Shown: piece after piece, positions 33,578-42,747 of the stretch
How the letters are laid out: each line of letters opens with the position of its first letter
Position numbering within the stretch: position 1 is the stretch's first letter
Assembly: GCA_965277495.1 (NCBI GenBank)
Contig: OZ255824.1
Span: 4,154,001-4,218,000, forward strand
Source of the DNA: CAHJXG01 sp965277495
Lineage (GTDB): Bacteria; Pseudomonadota; Alphaproteobacteria; Acetobacterales; Acetobacteraceae
Direction: 5' to 3'
Length of the DNA stretch: 64,000 bases
Program-made: the position numbers and the translations under genes
The notes under the pieces: model-generated
Seen by the model: only the letters and a program-made list of their open reading frames with translations
Told to the model about the DNA's origin: nothing
Databases searched by the model: none

Positions 33578-34693
33578 CTAACTAGGCCGAACCGGCCCAA
33601 ATGTGCCATCGAAAACTGCGGCCCAGGCCTGGAACATCCTCGGCTGATCGAACTCACGCTCTGCCTTGGCGCGGTTGGCGGCGCCCAATGCCCGTCGGAT
33701 GGCGCCCTGATCGATCAAGGCGCGCAGTGCAGCCGCCAGCGCCGCGTCGTCCAGCGCGGTGACATACGGGCCGTTCTCGGCCGCCAGCATCGAGCGGATG
33801 TCGCCCACGTCGGTCGACGCCACCGCAAGCCCGGCTGCCATCGCCTCCAGCAGCGACAATGGCATCTGCTCGGTGTCGGACGACAAGGCGAAAACGTCGA
33901 ACTGCTGCAACAGCGCCGCCGGTTCGGCAATGTGCCCGGCGAAGTGCACGCGGCCGCCAATGCCTAGTCCGGCCGCCATGGCCTGCAGCGCCGCACGCTC
34001 GGGGCCGTCGCCGACGATGGTCAAGCGGGCCTGCAAGCCTGGCGTCGCCAGGGCAAAGGCGCGCAGTAGCCGCCCGATGTTCTTCTCCGCCCGCAACGCC
34101 GCGACGGTGCCGATCGACGGAGCTTGTTTCGGCGTTTCCAACGTCGCGGGCAGGGCGGCGAACCGGGCAACGTCGATGCCGTTCGGCACATAACGCAGGC
34201 GGTCCGGCTTGAGGCGCCATATCTGCGTCGCGATCGCCCACAGCGTGCGCGACGGCAGGACCGTGACGCGGTTCCGCAGCAGGATGCGCCGCGCCAACGC
34301 CCTGCGTGGCAGCCGGCCGCCGCGGTCGTCCGGGCCAAAACCGTCTTCGATGTGCACCTGCCGCACGACGGGGACCGCGTTGGCCATCGACCACTCGATC
34401 GTGCCCCAATTGCTGGTGACCAGCAGGTCCGGCCGCATCTGGCGCAGCCGTTGGCGGAATCGCAACACGTTGCCGGCCGTGTCGCCCTTGCAGATTTCGA
34501 TGGCGGGAAAGTTCAGATCGAGCCCTGGATCAAGCCGTTCCCGGCACGACAGGTCGCCGTCCATCGCGATGACGGCATGTCTCCAGCGGCGGCCGAAGTG
34601 GTTCACGATCGAGGCGAACCGGACTTGGACCCCGCCCACTCCGAACGAGGAGAACACATGCAGCAGCAATGGCGGTTTTGCAGGGTCCGGCAT
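33578..34693 (-). CDS. GT4-family glycosyltransferase
   Basis: 371 residues. 'FSSFGVGGVQVRFASIVNH' is the GT-B N-terminal acceptor loop, 'APSIGTVAALRAEKNIGRLLRAF' opens the nucleotide-sugar domain, and 'SSDTEQMPLSLLEAMAAGLAVASTDVGDI' carries the E-x7-E motif of retaining GT4 enzymes. Cytoplasmic or membrane-associated, likely for surface polysaccharide. No neighbouring polysaccharide genes indicate the sugar. Confidence 0.88.
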   Translation of the reverse strand: MPDPAKPPLLLHVFSSFGVGGVQVRFASIVNHFGRRWRHAVIAMDGDLSCRERLDPGLDLNFPAIEICKGDTAGNVLRFRQRLRQMRPDLLVTSNWGTIEWSMANAVPVVRQVHIEDGFGPDDRGGRLPRRALARRILLRNRVTVLPSRTLWAIATQIWRLKPDRLRYVPNGIDVARFAALPATLETPKQAPSIGTVAALRAEKNIGRLLRAFALATPGLQARLTIVGDGPERAALQAMAAGLGIGGRVHFAGHIAEPAALLQQFDVFALSSDTEQMPLSLLEAMAAGLAVASTDVGDIRSMLAAENGPYVTALDDAALAAALRALIDQGAIRRALGAANRAKAEREFDQPRMFQAWAAVFDGTFGPVRPS

Positions 34694-34859
34694 GACGCCC
34701 GTTATGGCATTGCGATTTCGTAATGGATATGGAGAACGTGTGGAGGACTGAGCGGAAGCGTCAGTATGGAGGACTTCGCATCCGCTTCACGGTTGAGGAT
34801 GGAGACGCAAAAACAGCACAGAAGACCGCCTTTAACCGCTCCGATTCACTCAGCGAACC

Positions 34860-34934
34860 TGGAGCGGGCGAAGGGATTCGAACCCTCGACCCCAACCTTG
34901 GCAAGGTTGTGCTCTACCCCTGAGCTACGCCCGC
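34860..34934 (-). tRNA. tRNA-Gly(GCC)
   Basis: 75 nt with encoded CCA. Acceptor stem GCGGGCG/CGCCCGC, D arm AGCTCAGGGGTAGAGC, anticodon stem-loop CAACCTTGCCAAGGTTG (anticodon GCC) and T arm GAGGGTTCGAATCCCTT. All stems pair. Confidence 0.95.
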
Positions 34935-35113
34935 ATTCCAATAAGCGCGCCTTTTAAGCAGGTCCGGCCGGCCGCGCAAGAGCAGTTCGCATTGCACTGG
35001 ACCGAGCCACGCCCAACTCACGGCCCGCACCCCTTGCCGTTCCGGCAGCTTGCACATTTCGCTTGCGCGCAACATCTATGCAGCATCGGACGACCCAGGA
35101 TAGGCGCATTCAT

Positions 35114-36118
35114 ATGGACATGCTCATCGGCCAGAAAACGGCTAGCCAAAGACCTGCTGGACAGAAACCTGGCAGCCGGGGAGCGCCGGCTCCAGCCGGG
35201 CGCACTGCCGCGGCCGGGGTCTCCGCAGATGACATGATCGTCGACGGCACGCAGCAGACCTTCATGCAGGACGTCATCGAGGCGTCGCGCTCTGTCCCGG
35301 TCCTGGTCGATTTCTGGGCAACTTGGTGCGGCCCCTGCAAGCAGCTCACCCCGGCGCTGGAAAAGGTCACTCGGGCCGCGGGCGGGCGCATTAAGCTGGT
35401 CAAGATCGACATCGACGCCAACCGTGCGCTGGTGCAGCAATTGTCGCAGATCGGCCTGCCGTTGCAGTCCGTGCCGACCGTGGCGGCATTCTGGCAGGGC
35501 CAGGTCGCCGACCTGTTCCAGGGCGCGTTGCCCGAAAGCGAGATCAAGCGTTTCGTCGAGAGCCTGCTGAAGCTTGCCGGCGGCGCCATGCCGGCCGCGG
35601 ACCTGCTGGCCGAGGCCCGGGCGGCGATGGAGACCGAGCGGTTCGAGGATGCCGGCGGCCTGTTCAGCGCCCTGTTGCAGGATGATCCGGAGAACCCGTC
35701 CGCCTGGGCCGGCCTGATCCGCGTCCTGATGGCGCTTGGCCAGGAGGATCAGGCCCGCGACGCCCTGGAGCAGGTGCCACCGGCGCTTGCGGAACACCCC
35801 GAGGTGAGCGGCGCCCGCAGCGCGCTGGCGCTCGCAGAGGAGGGCCGCAAGGCGACCAGCCAGCTATCGCAGTTCGAGCAGCGCCTTGCGGCCGACCCGG
35901 CGGACCACCAGGCACGCTACGACCTTGCCGCGGCGTTGAACGCCAGTGGCGACCGTGCTGGGGCCGCCGATGCGCTGCTGCACATCATCAAGCACGACCG
36001 CGCCTGGAACGAGGACGCGGCGCGGCTCCAGTTGCTGAAATTGTTCGAGTCGTGGGGACTCGCTGACCCCGCAACCCTGGCCGCCCGGCGCAAGCTGTCG
36101 GCACTGCTGTTCAGCTAA
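35114..36118 (+). CDS. Thioredoxin-domain co-chaperone CnoX/YbbN-like
   Basis: 334 residues. A thioredoxin domain at about 42-150 has the intact redox site WCGPC (71-75), and the C-terminal half is a set of TPR-like helices (165-334). This is the YbbN/CnoX architecture, a holdase that passes oxidised clients to DnaK/GroEL. The N-terminus has about 40 disordered, Ala/Pro-rich residues. Start is taken as ATG giving MDMLIGQ; further upstream starts lack support. The next gene follows after 4 bp. Confidence 0.88.
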   Translation: MDMLIGQKTASQRPAGQKPGSRGAPAPAGRTAAAGVSADDMIVDGTQQTFMQDVIEASRSVPVLVDFWATWCGPCKQLTPALEKVTRAAGGRIKLVKIDIDANRALVQQLSQIGLPLQSVPTVAAFWQGQVADLFQGALPESEIKRFVESLLKLAGGAMPAADLLAEARAAMETERFEDAGGLFSALLQDDPENPSAWAGLIRVLMALGQEDQARDALEQVPPALAEHPEVSGARSALALAEEGRKATSQLSQFEQRLAADPADHQARYDLAAALNASGDRAGAADALLHIIKHDRAWNEDAARLQLLKLFESWGLADPATLAARRKLSALLFS

Positions 36119-36122
36119 CGCC

Positions 36123-36788
36123 ATGGCACTGCGCTCCAGCATCGACGAGCTGCCGACGGAGTTCCCGGTATTCCCCCTGGGCGGAGCGTTGCTGCTGCCC
36201 CAGGGCAAACTGCCGCTGAACATCTTCGAACGGCGCTACCTCGCCATGGTGGAGGACGCGCTGGCGTCGGGCCGGGTGATCGGCATGGTGCAGCCGGACG
36301 AGAGCCGGCCCGCGGCGCCGAGCGGACCGGCGCTGTATAAGGTCGGCTGCCTGGGCCGCCTGTCCTCGTTCAGCGAGGCTGACGACGGGCGTTACCTTGT
36401 CACCCTGACCGGCATGGTCCGCTTCGCCATCAGCGTCGAGCTCGAAATGCAGCGGGGTTACCGCCGGGTGCGTGCCGACCTCGCACGGTTCCGCAGCGAC
36501 CTCGATGGTAAGCCTAGCGCCGGGGGCATCGACCGGGACGGAATCACCACGGCGCTGCGCAGCTATTTCACTGCGAATGGCTTCGATGCGAACTGGGACG
36601 CCATCAACGAAATGCCGGACGATGCCCTCGTCACCACCTTGGCGATGGTTTGTCCGTTCGACCCGGCTGAGAAACAAGCGCTGCTGGAAGCGCCAGGAGC
36701 GGCCGACCGGGCGAGCACCCTATTGACCCTGCTGCGGATGGGGGTCCACTCCACCAATGGCGGGCGCCAAGGCCGCCAGGCGAGCTGA
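36123..36788 (+). CDS. Lon-substrate-binding-domain protein
   Basis: 221 residues. N-terminal LON domain: 'FPVFPLGGALLLPQGKLPLNIFERRYLAMVEDAL', as in the N-terminal domain of Lon protease but without AAA or protease domains. In alphaproteobacteria this gene is regularly next to the YbbN-like thioredoxin, as here (4 bp apart), which suggests a joint protein-quality role; that is inference. Confidence 0.87.
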   Translation: MALRSSIDELPTEFPVFPLGGALLLPQGKLPLNIFERRYLAMVEDALASGRVIGMVQPDESRPAAPSGPALYKVGCLGRLSSFSEADDGRYLVTLTGMVRFAISVELEMQRGYRRVRADLARFRSDLDGKPSAGGIDRDGITTALRSYFTANGFDANWDAINEMPDDALVTTLAMVCPFDPAEKQALLEAPGAADRASTLLTLLRMGVHSTNGGRQGRQAS

Positions 36789-36807
36789 AACCGACAAAGG
36801 GGTTGTC

Positions 36808-36996
36808 ATGTCCGATGCTGCGACCGTCGATCCGCGGCTGCTAGCCATCCTGGTCTGCCCGGTGACGAAGGGGCCACTCATCTATGACCGGGCGGCGCAG
36901 GAACTAGTCAGCCGCAAGGCCGGCCTCGCATTTCCAGTGCGGGACGGCATCCCCATCATGCTGCCCGAGGAAGCGCGCCTGCTGGATGATGCTTGA
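36808..36996 (+). CDS. Trm112/UPF0434 family small protein
   Basis: 62 residues. 'DPRLLAILVCPVTKGPL' and 'SRKAGLAFPVRDGIPIMLPEEAR' are the UPF0434 (YcaR) signature. In eukaryotes and archaea Trm112 activates methyltransferases; the bacterial role is unclear. The ATG has an AAAGGGG ribosome binding site. It follows the LON-domain gene. Confidence 0.88.
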   Translation: MSDAATVDPRLLAILVCPVTKGPLIYDRAAQELVSRKAGLAFPVRDGIPIMLPEEARLLDDA

Positions 36997-37016
36997 AAGG
37001 CAGGGTGGCGAACATT

Positions 37017-37376
37017 ATGGCGGCGCCCACCCCCATTGAGATTCGTGTCCGTCGCGCCACGCAGCGGTTGGAGGTGGATTTCGACGATGGCGCCCAGGTG
37101 TCGCTGCCCGCTGAACTTTTGCGCGTTGAAAGTCCGAGCGCCGCGGTGCAGGGCCATTCTCCGGATCAAAAGCAGACGGTGCCGGGCAAACGTGGGGTCA
37201 ATATTGCGGCGGTCGAACCCGTTGGCCACTACGCGATCCGGATCAAGTTCAGCGATGGCCATGATACCGGCATCTTTAGCTGGGCGTTGCTGCACCGGAT
37301 GGGCCATGAGCAGGCGGAGCTCTGGGCCGCTTATCTGGAGTCGCTGGCGCAAAAGGGCCTGAACCGCGATCCCTGA
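37017..37376 (+). CDS. DUF971 family protein
   Basis: 119 residues. 'IRVRRATQRLEVDFDDGAQVSLPAELLRVESPSA' and 'VGHYAIRIKFSDGHDTGIFSWALLHRMG' are the DUF971 (gamma-butyrobetaine hydroxylase N-terminal-like) pattern, a fold linked to iron-sulfur handling near ApbC/Mrp in some genomes. No such partner is adjacent. A TTG eight codons upstream is the alternative start. Confidence 0.86.
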   Translation: MAAPTPIEIRVRRATQRLEVDFDDGAQVSLPAELLRVESPSAAVQGHSPDQKQTVPGKRGVNIAAVEPVGHYAIRIKFSDGHDTGIFSWALLHRMGHEQAELWAAYLESLAQKGLNRDP

Positions 37377-37393
37377 CGCCAGCACGGCCCAGC

Positions 37394-37906
37394 CTACGGC
37401 GCCTGCACCAGCACGGACGTCAGCCCGGCCTCCAGCAAAGACCGCAGGTCGGGCATTGCGAGCGCGATGCACCCCTCGGTCGGCGCGAAGTCCATCCGGG
37501 CCACGTGAAGGAAGATCGCGCTGCCCATGCCGCGCAGGACCGGAGCGTCGTTCCAGCCCAGTACGCCGATGAGGTCGTAAACCGCATCCGAACGCCAAAG
37601 CGCCTCGTGCCGTCCGTCATGCGGCGTGCGCACCGGACGGTTGTAGTCCCCATGCGAGGGGTCGTCGCACCAGCCATCATGCGGGGCGAGCGGCATGACC
37701 GGCACGGCCGCACGCGGACGCGCCACCCGGTCGGCGCGATACAGCACCCTCCGCAACGGCAGCAGCCCGGACGGCGTCGCCCCGTCGCCTTCTTGTTTTT
37801 GCGCCCGCACCCCGCCGCGGCCCAGTGCCGCGCGCATCCGGAAGCCGCCAAGGGTGAGCACCCCCTCAACGCCCACGGCCGCCTGGCCCCCGGCGGCGCC
37901 GCTCAT
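37394..37906 (-). CDS. L,D-transpeptidase (YkuD-family) domain protein
   Basis: 170 residues, essentially one catalytic domain. 'GSAIFLHVAR' (His134) and 'TEGCIALAMPDL' (Cys146) are the YkuD active-site motifs; the earlier 'DYNRPV' and 'HEALWRSDAVYDLIGVLGWND' are typical of the subfamily. No signal peptide is visible, which is odd for an enzyme acting on periplasmic peptidoglycan. It overlaps the upstream gene by ATGA. Confidence 0.85.
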   Translation of the reverse strand: MSGAAGGQAAVGVEGVLTLGGFRMRAALGRGGVRAQKQEGDGATPSGLLPLRRVLYRADRVARPRAAVPVMPLAPHDGWCDDPSHGDYNRPVRTPHDGRHEALWRSDAVYDLIGVLGWNDAPVLRGMGSAIFLHVARMDFAPTEGCIALAMPDLRSLLEAGLTSVLVQAP

Positions 37907-38457
37907 GCCAAACCTTTCTCAAGCGCCTGGCTTCGGCGCCACTCCTGGCCGGCTTCCTGATAGGCGGCAAGCCCGCGTTGCTTGTTGGCGTCGGCAAACT
38001 GCGTCGGGCTCTGCAGGAATTCCGGTATTGTGGTGGCGAGCGTCGTGTATTCGCCGGGCTTCAAGGTCCCCGGCGTCACCGTGCCCATCGGCGCTTCCGA
38101 TCCAGTGGCCGACATGCCGGCCGGAACCGACGGGCGCGACAGGTCGGGCCCCATGCTGAGCAACGCCTCAGCAAAGCTCATGAACGCAGCGCCGAGTATG
38201 CCGATCGGGCCGCCGAAAATCCCGGCCCCCAGGATGCGCAGCGGCGCAGGGATGTCGTCACCCGTTGCGGCCCGGTAAATTGTGCCGACCACCGGTATAT
38301 GCTGCAGGGGGTTCAGTGCCCGCAGCACGTCCTTGAACGGCACATTAATCGGCTGCGGCCAATAGCCGTCAGGCCCGATCGGCCCTGCGCCGTCCGGCGG
38401 GGTGGCGTATCCAAACAGGCGGGATGCGGGGTCGGCGCCGGGCGTTGGGAGGATCAT
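37903..38457 (-). CDS. Conserved hypothetical protein, coupled to L,D-transpeptidase
   Basis: 184 residues, not recognised. It starts with a Gly/Pro-rich segment, has a hydrophobic glycine-rich stretch around 75-100 ('ILGAGIFGGPIGILGAAFMSFAEALL') and a polar C-terminus. It overlaps the L,D-transpeptidase gene by ATGA, so the two are translationally coupled. A membrane-linked partner is possible. Confidence 0.65.
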   Translation of the reverse strand: MILPTPGADPASRLFGYATPPDGAGPIGPDGYWPQPINVPFKDVLRALNPLQHIPVVGTIYRAATGDDIPAPLRILGAGIFGGPIGILGAAFMSFAEALLSMGPDLSRPSVPAGMSATGSEAPMGTVTPGTLKPGEYTTLATTIPEFLQSPTQFADANKQRGLAAYQEAGQEWRRSQALEKGLA

Positions 38458-38492
38458 GCTGCGAACGTTGCAAATGCCGTGCCGCTGCCGGG

Positions 38493-39719
38493 TCAGCCAA
38501 GCAGGTGGCCGAACCGACGCGCCTTGGTCGCCAGATAGTGGTCATTGATGCCATTAGGCTCGATCACCAACGGCTCCCGCCCCTCAACCTGGACCCCGCA
38601 CGCCGCCAGCGCCGCCAGCTTGTCGGGATTGTTGGTCAGCAGCCGGACCCGGCTGATTCCAAGCTGCTCCAGCATGGTCGCGGCGACCAGGAAATTGCGC
38701 TCATCCGCATTCCAGCCCAGCGCCCGGTTGGCGTCGAGCGTGTCCAACCCACGGTCCTGCAACGCATAGGCGCGCAGCTTGTTCGTAAGCCCGATGCCGC
38801 GGCCCTCCTGCGCAAGATACAACAGCACGCCCGCGCCATCGGCCGCCATGCGGTCCAGCGCCGCATGCAGTTGCGGCCCGCAATCGCACCGGAGGCTGCC
38901 AAGCAGGTCCCCGGTGAAGCACTCGGAATGCACCCGCGCCAGCGGCGCCGGGTCCGCAGCGCCCGCATGCTCCGGCCTGCCGATCAGGATCGCCAGATGC
39001 TCGATGCCGGCATCCGGAGCGCGGAATGCGACCACGCGGGCGTCGGCCGAAGCTGCAAGGGGGACATGCGCCGACGCGACCTGCACCAGTCCGGACGCAG
39101 CCGAATCGGGATACGCCAGCACGTCGGCCGCCGATACCGACAGAAGGCCCAGCCGGCTCGCCTGCGCCATTGCGTCGGAACGCACCGGCGCAATCAGCGC
39201 TGCGGGCAGCAGACGGCCGAGCTTCACCAACGCGAGCGCGGCCGGGGCAGGGGCGGGGAGCGGGGCCTGCTCCGGCGGATCGGCCAAAAGCTGGGTTGCG
39301 GTCGGATCGGCGATGCCGCGGAGCAGGGAAGCGTCGAGCAGGCCGGCGGTGCGCAACGCGATGGCGCCGCCGGGTTCGACCGGGCGGCGCAGCAGCGCCG
39401 CAGCGCGCACCGGCGAGAGCAATAGCAAGGGAGGCCCAGCCGCCAGGGCCGAAAGCTCCCCGAGTCCGGCCGCGCCAGCCGTGTCCGCCGCCAACACCAC
39501 GTAGTCGGGAGAGCCCAGCAGCAGGACCGGGGTTCCGCGGCGAAGGTCGGCGATGGCGCGGTGCACCGCCCTGATCCGAAACATGGCATGATCGGGAAGG
39601 GGAAGCGCCGCCTGTTCCGCCTGTGATTCTCGCGGCTGGGCCACGTCGTCTCCATCCAAAACCATGTCGTCCGGTAACGGATATGGCGTCCTCTTGTGCG
39701 CCGCATCCAAGTGCCTCAC
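38493..39719 (-). CDS. ribA: GTP cyclohydrolase II with degenerate N-terminal domain
   Basis: 408 residues. The C-terminal half (about 210-408) has the RibA zinc motif 'ECFTGDLLGSLRCDCGPQL', 'LLYLAQEGRGIGLTNKLRAYALQ' and 'RLLTNNPDKLAAL', catalysing the first step of riboflavin synthesis. The N-terminal half resembles a decayed DHBP-synthase (RibB) domain ('AVHRAIADLRRGTPVLLLG'), with its acidic active-site residues absent. The start is a GTG at 39719 or an ATG at 39665; neither has a strong ribosome binding site. Confidence 0.9.
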   Translation of the reverse strand: MRHLDAAHKRTPYPLPDDMVLDGDDVAQPRESQAEQAALPLPDHAMFRIRAVHRAIADLRRGTPVLLLGSPDYVVLAADTAGAAGLGELSALAAGPPLLLLSPVRAAALLRRPVEPGGAIALRTAGLLDASLLRGIADPTATQLLADPPEQAPLPAPAPAALALVKLGRLLPAALIAPVRSDAMAQASRLGLLSVSAADVLAYPDSAASGLVQVASAHVPLAASADARVVAFRAPDAGIEHLAILIGRPEHAGAADPAPLARVHSECFTGDLLGSLRCDCGPQLHAALDRMAADGAGVLLYLAQEGRGIGLTNKLRAYALQDRGLDTLDANRALGWNADERNFLVAATMLEQLGISRVRLLTNNPDKLAALAACGVQVEGREPLVIEPNGINDHYLATKARRFGHLLG

Positions 39720-39728
39720 ATATATGTG
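39717..39728. promoter_or_regulatory. Palindrome at the ribA start
   Basis: The 12-bp perfect palindrome CACATATATGTG covers the putative GTG start codon of ribA. With the second palindrome 19 bp further upstream it could form an operator pair. Confidence 0.35.
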
Positions 39729-39746
39729 TGCATTCTAGGCCGGTAA

Positions 39747-39760
39747 TGTGCAATTGCACA
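39747..39760. promoter_or_regulatory. Palindromic operator candidate upstream of ribA
   Basis: A 14-bp perfect palindrome, TGTGCAATTGCACA, 27 bp upstream of the ribA GTG and about 140 bp upstream of the divergent response-regulator gene. It has the two-fold symmetry of a dimeric repressor site. No FMN-riboswitch motifs are seen. Confidence 0.4.
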
Positions 39761-39901
39761 CATCTGGCGCGCTTTGGGCTACAAGCTCGATGTGTATCAA
39801 TTTTGAGGGCGTCACGCTGATATGTTGCTTATCCGACGAGATCGATGCTGCCGGGTTCAAAGCGACGCCCTGCCTGCGGCCTTAAATAGGGAAGTTGCCG
39901 A

Positions 39902-40618
39902 ATGACGGCTGACCGTCCGATCCTTATTGTCGACGACGACGTTGCCCTGCGGGAAGCGCTGCTCGAACAACTGCAACTCGATGGGGAGTTCACCGTCGCA
40001 GAGGCAGGGACCATTTCGGCTGCGGAAGGCTTGCTGACGGGCAAGGATTCCCGATTCGACGCCATCATCCTCGACGTGAGCCTGCCCGACGGCGACGGAC
40101 GCGACCTGTGCGCCTCATTGCGCAAACAGGGGCTACGCATGCCGATCATCATGCTGACGGGGTCGGATGACGAGGCGGACGTGGTGCGCGGATTGGACGC
40201 CGGCGCGAACGACTACATCGCCAAACCATTCCGCCTCGCCGAACTGCTGGCCCGGCTGCGCGCGCAGCTCCGCATCTTCGAAAATTCCGAGGACGCGGTT
40301 TTCACCATTGGCCCCTACACCTTCCGTCCCAGCGCCAAGCTGCTGCATGAGCCGGTGAAGAACCGCCGCATCCGGTTGACGGAAAAGGAAGCTGCGATCC
40401 TCAAGTACCTTTATCGCGCCGGCACCCGGCCCGTCGCGCGGCAGGTCCTGCTGAACGAGGTTTGGGGCTATAATGCCGCGGTCACGACCCATACGCTCGA
40501 GACCCATATCTACCGGCTGCGCCAGAAGATCGAGCCCGATCCCAGCAATGCGCGCCTGCTGGTGACGGAGGGCGGGGGCTACCGGCTCGACCCGATCGGG
40601 GTCATGCCGGGCGCTTGA
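39902..40618 (+). CDS. OmpR-family two-component response regulator
   Basis: 238 residues. Receiver domain (6-120) with acidic pocket DDD (11-13), phospho-acceptor Asp58 ('IILDVSLPDGDG') and Lys in 'IAKPF'; C-terminal winged helix (130-230) with 'LTEKEAAILKYLYRAGTRPVARQVLLNEVWGYN'. No histidine kinase gene is adjacent, so it is an orphan within this window. Its upstream region is shared with ribA. Confidence 0.92.
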   Translation: MTADRPILIVDDDVALREALLEQLQLDGEFTVAEAGTISAAEGLLTGKDSRFDAIILDVSLPDGDGRDLCASLRKQGLRMPIIMLTGSDDEADVVRGLDAGANDYIAKPFRLAELLARLRAQLRIFENSEDAVFTIGPYTFRPSAKLLHEPVKNRRIRLTEKEAAILKYLYRAGTRPVARQVLLNEVWGYNAAVTTHTLETHIYRLRQKIEPDPSNARLLVTEGGGYRLDPIGVMPGA

Positions 40619-40693
40619 TGCGGCGGCGAATCCTCATGGCCGCCGGTGCGGGGCTCGTGTCGCTATGCAATCGTTGATGCTGCCGCACCGAAC

Positions 40694-41494
40694 TTAGGCA
40701 TCGAGCTCGACGCATACGGGCACGTGGTCCGACGTTTGCGGCCAATCCCGCGCCTCGGTCAGCACCGTGCTCGACCGCAGGCCCGGCACCAGGTCCGGCG
40801 TGACCCAAACATGGTCCAGTCGGCGGCCGCGGTTGGCGGCCTTCCAGTCCCGGTTGCGGTACGACCACCACGTATACAGCTTCTGGTCCGCCGGCACGAA
40901 ATGCCGCATGGCGTCCACGAACCCCGTGCGCATCCAGGCCTCCATCGCGGCGACCTCGACCGGCGTGTGGCAGACGACCGCGAGCAGTTGCTTGTGGCTC
41001 CAAACGTCGTGCTCCAGCGGCGCGATATTGAGGTCGCCGACCAGGACGCACCGCGCGGGCCGCCGCGCGGCGAACCAATTGGTGACCTCGCCGACGAATG
41101 CCAGCTTGTGGGCGAACTTCGGGTTGACCGCCGGATCCGGCTCGTCCCCGCCGGCGGGCACGTAGAAGTCGTGCAGGGCTAGGGGTCCGGTGGGCGTTGC
41201 AAGCGCCACGCCCACATGCCGGCAATCGCCGCGCTCGCACCAATCGGGTCCATCGAGCGGGACCAATGGCAGGCGGGACAGGATGGCGACGCCGTTATAG
41301 CCCTTCATGCCGCGCCGGGCGACGTGCGGATAGCCGAATGCGCCCGGCGCCGCGTCGGGAAACAGCTCGTCCGGCACCTTCGTCTCCTGCAGGCAGATCA
41401 CGTCGGGATCGAGCGACGCGATCAGCCGCTCGATCAGCGGCAGCCGCAGTCGGAGCGAGTTGATGTTCCAGGTGGCGATGCGGAGCTTGGACAT
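40694..41494 (-). CDS. xthA: Exodeoxyribonuclease III (AP endonuclease)
   Basis: 266 residues. Family motifs 'IATWNINSLRLRLP', 'PDVICLQETKV' (metal-binding Glu37), 'VLVGDLNIAPLEHDVW', 'RRLDHVWVT' and 'TSDHVPVCVEL' (catalytic His). Acts in base-excision repair of abasic sites. Length is normal. Confidence 0.94.
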   Translation of the reverse strand: MSKLRIATWNINSLRLRLPLIERLIASLDPDVICLQETKVPDELFPDAAPGAFGYPHVARRGMKGYNGVAILSRLPLVPLDGPDWCERGDCRHVGVALATPTGPLALHDFYVPAGGDEPDPAVNPKFAHKLAFVGEVTNWFAARRPARCVLVGDLNIAPLEHDVWSHKQLLAVVCHTPVEVAAMEAWMRTGFVDAMRHFVPADQKLYTWWSYRNRDWKAANRGRRLDHVWVTPDLVPGLRSSTVLTEARDWPQTSDHVPVCVELDA

Positions 41495-41599
41495 CGGCCT
41501 CCAATGGCCCGGCGGTGGACCCGGTGCAAGCCGCCTTGCTTATCGGGCCGTTTCGGCTACGGTCCCGCCAAACCGGCATTCCCCGGGAGGAAACCAACA

Positions 41600-42736
41600 A
41601 TGTTCCGCAGGTCCCTGCTCGCTGCCGCTGTGACCCTGGCGCTGGCGCCGGCCATCTTTGCGCAGGCGGCGTTCGCGCAGGCGGGCGCCCCGATCCCGGT
41701 CGGCGCGATCGAGATCCTGAGCGGCCCCAATGCGGCCTATGGCACCGCGATCCGCGCCGGGCTGGAACTCGCGCTGGAGGAGGTCAACGAGAAGGGCGTG
41801 CTGGGCCGCAAGATCGCGCTCACCATCGAGGACAGCGCGGCCAACAAGGACCAGGCGATCAATGCGGCGCGCAAGCTGATCGGCCGGGACAAGGTGGTCG
41901 CGATCATCGGGCCGACCCTGTCGAACGAGATGTTCGCCGCCGGGCCAGTGGCGAACGAGCGCAAGATCCCGATCATCGGCACCAGCACGACGGCCGCGGG
42001 GATCACCGACATCGGCCCCTATGTGTTCCGCACCAGCCTGCCCGAGAGCGACGTGATCCCCGTCACCTTGGCGTGGGCGAAGGCGCACGGCGTGAAGACG
42101 ATCGCGCTGATGTATGCAAACGACGACGCGTTCTCGAAGTCGGGCTTCGACACCATGAAGGCCGCCGCCGAAAAGGCCGGGCTGAACATCGTGGCGATCG
42201 AGAGCTTCGGCAGCAAGGACACCGACTTCAGCGCGCAGCTTACGAAGGTCAAGGCGCTGAAGCCCGACGCCATCGGCATCTCGGCGCTGGTCGAGCCGGT
42301 GTCCGGCGTGCTGCTGCAGGCGCGGCAGTTGGGCATTGGCAAGGAGACGCTGTTCGTCGGCGGCAACGGCAGCAACTCGCCGAAACTGGGCGAGATCGCA
42401 GGCACGGCGGCGGATGGCCTGATCGTCGGCAGCCCGTGGTTCGTAGCGAAGGACGACCCGGTGAACCAGGCGTTCGTGACCAAGTTCCGCGCCAAGTACG
42501 GCAGGGACCCCGACCAGTTCGCCGCCCAGGCCTTCGATTGCATGCACATCCTGGCCGACGCCATCATCCGCGCCGGCTCCACCGAGCCGGACAAGATCCG
42601 CGACGCGCTGCTGGCCACCAAATACAGCGGCGTCATGGGGCCGTTCACCTTCACCGCGGGCCGCGACCCCGCCAGCACCGAGGGCGTCGTGGTCCTGGCC
42701 ATGCAGGGCGGCAAGTTCGGCGTCGCGCCACAATAA
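41600..42736 (+). CDS. livK: Branched-chain amino acid ABC transporter substrate-binding protein
   Basis: 378 residues with a signal peptide ending 'AAFA-QAG' near residue 27 and the Leu/Ile/Val-binding fold ('IPVGAIEILSGPNAAYGTAIRAGLELALEEVNEKG'). The ATG has a GGGAGG ribosome binding site. First gene of a complete liv operon. The exact amino acid or acid bound is inferred from family only. Confidence 0.92.
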   Translation: MFRRSLLAAAVTLALAPAIFAQAAFAQAGAPIPVGAIEILSGPNAAYGTAIRAGLELALEEVNEKGVLGRKIALTIEDSAANKDQAINAARKLIGRDKVVAIIGPTLSNEMFAAGPVANERKIPIIGTSTTAAGITDIGPYVFRTSLPESDVIPVTLAWAKAHGVKTIALMYANDDAFSKSGFDTMKAAAEKAGLNIVAIESFGSKDTDFSAQLTKVKALKPDAIGISALVEPVSGVLLQARQLGIGKETLFVGGNGSNSPKLGEIAGTAADGLIVGSPWFVAKDDPVNQAFVTKFRAKYGRDPDQFAAQAFDCMHILADAIIRAGSTEPDKIRDALLATKYSGVMGPFTFTAGRDPASTEGVVVLAMQGGKFGVAPQ

Positions 42737-42747
42737 GGTTCCAGTGC

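Noticed and set aside
34860..34934. tRNA-Ala(GGC) reading of the second tRNA
   Set aside because: The anticodon arm is nearly palindromic; read on the coding strand the anticodon is GCC (glycine) and the rest matches tRNA-Gly.
39720..39901. FMN riboswitch upstream of ribA
   Set aside because: The conserved RFN-element boxes are absent; only short palindromes are seen.
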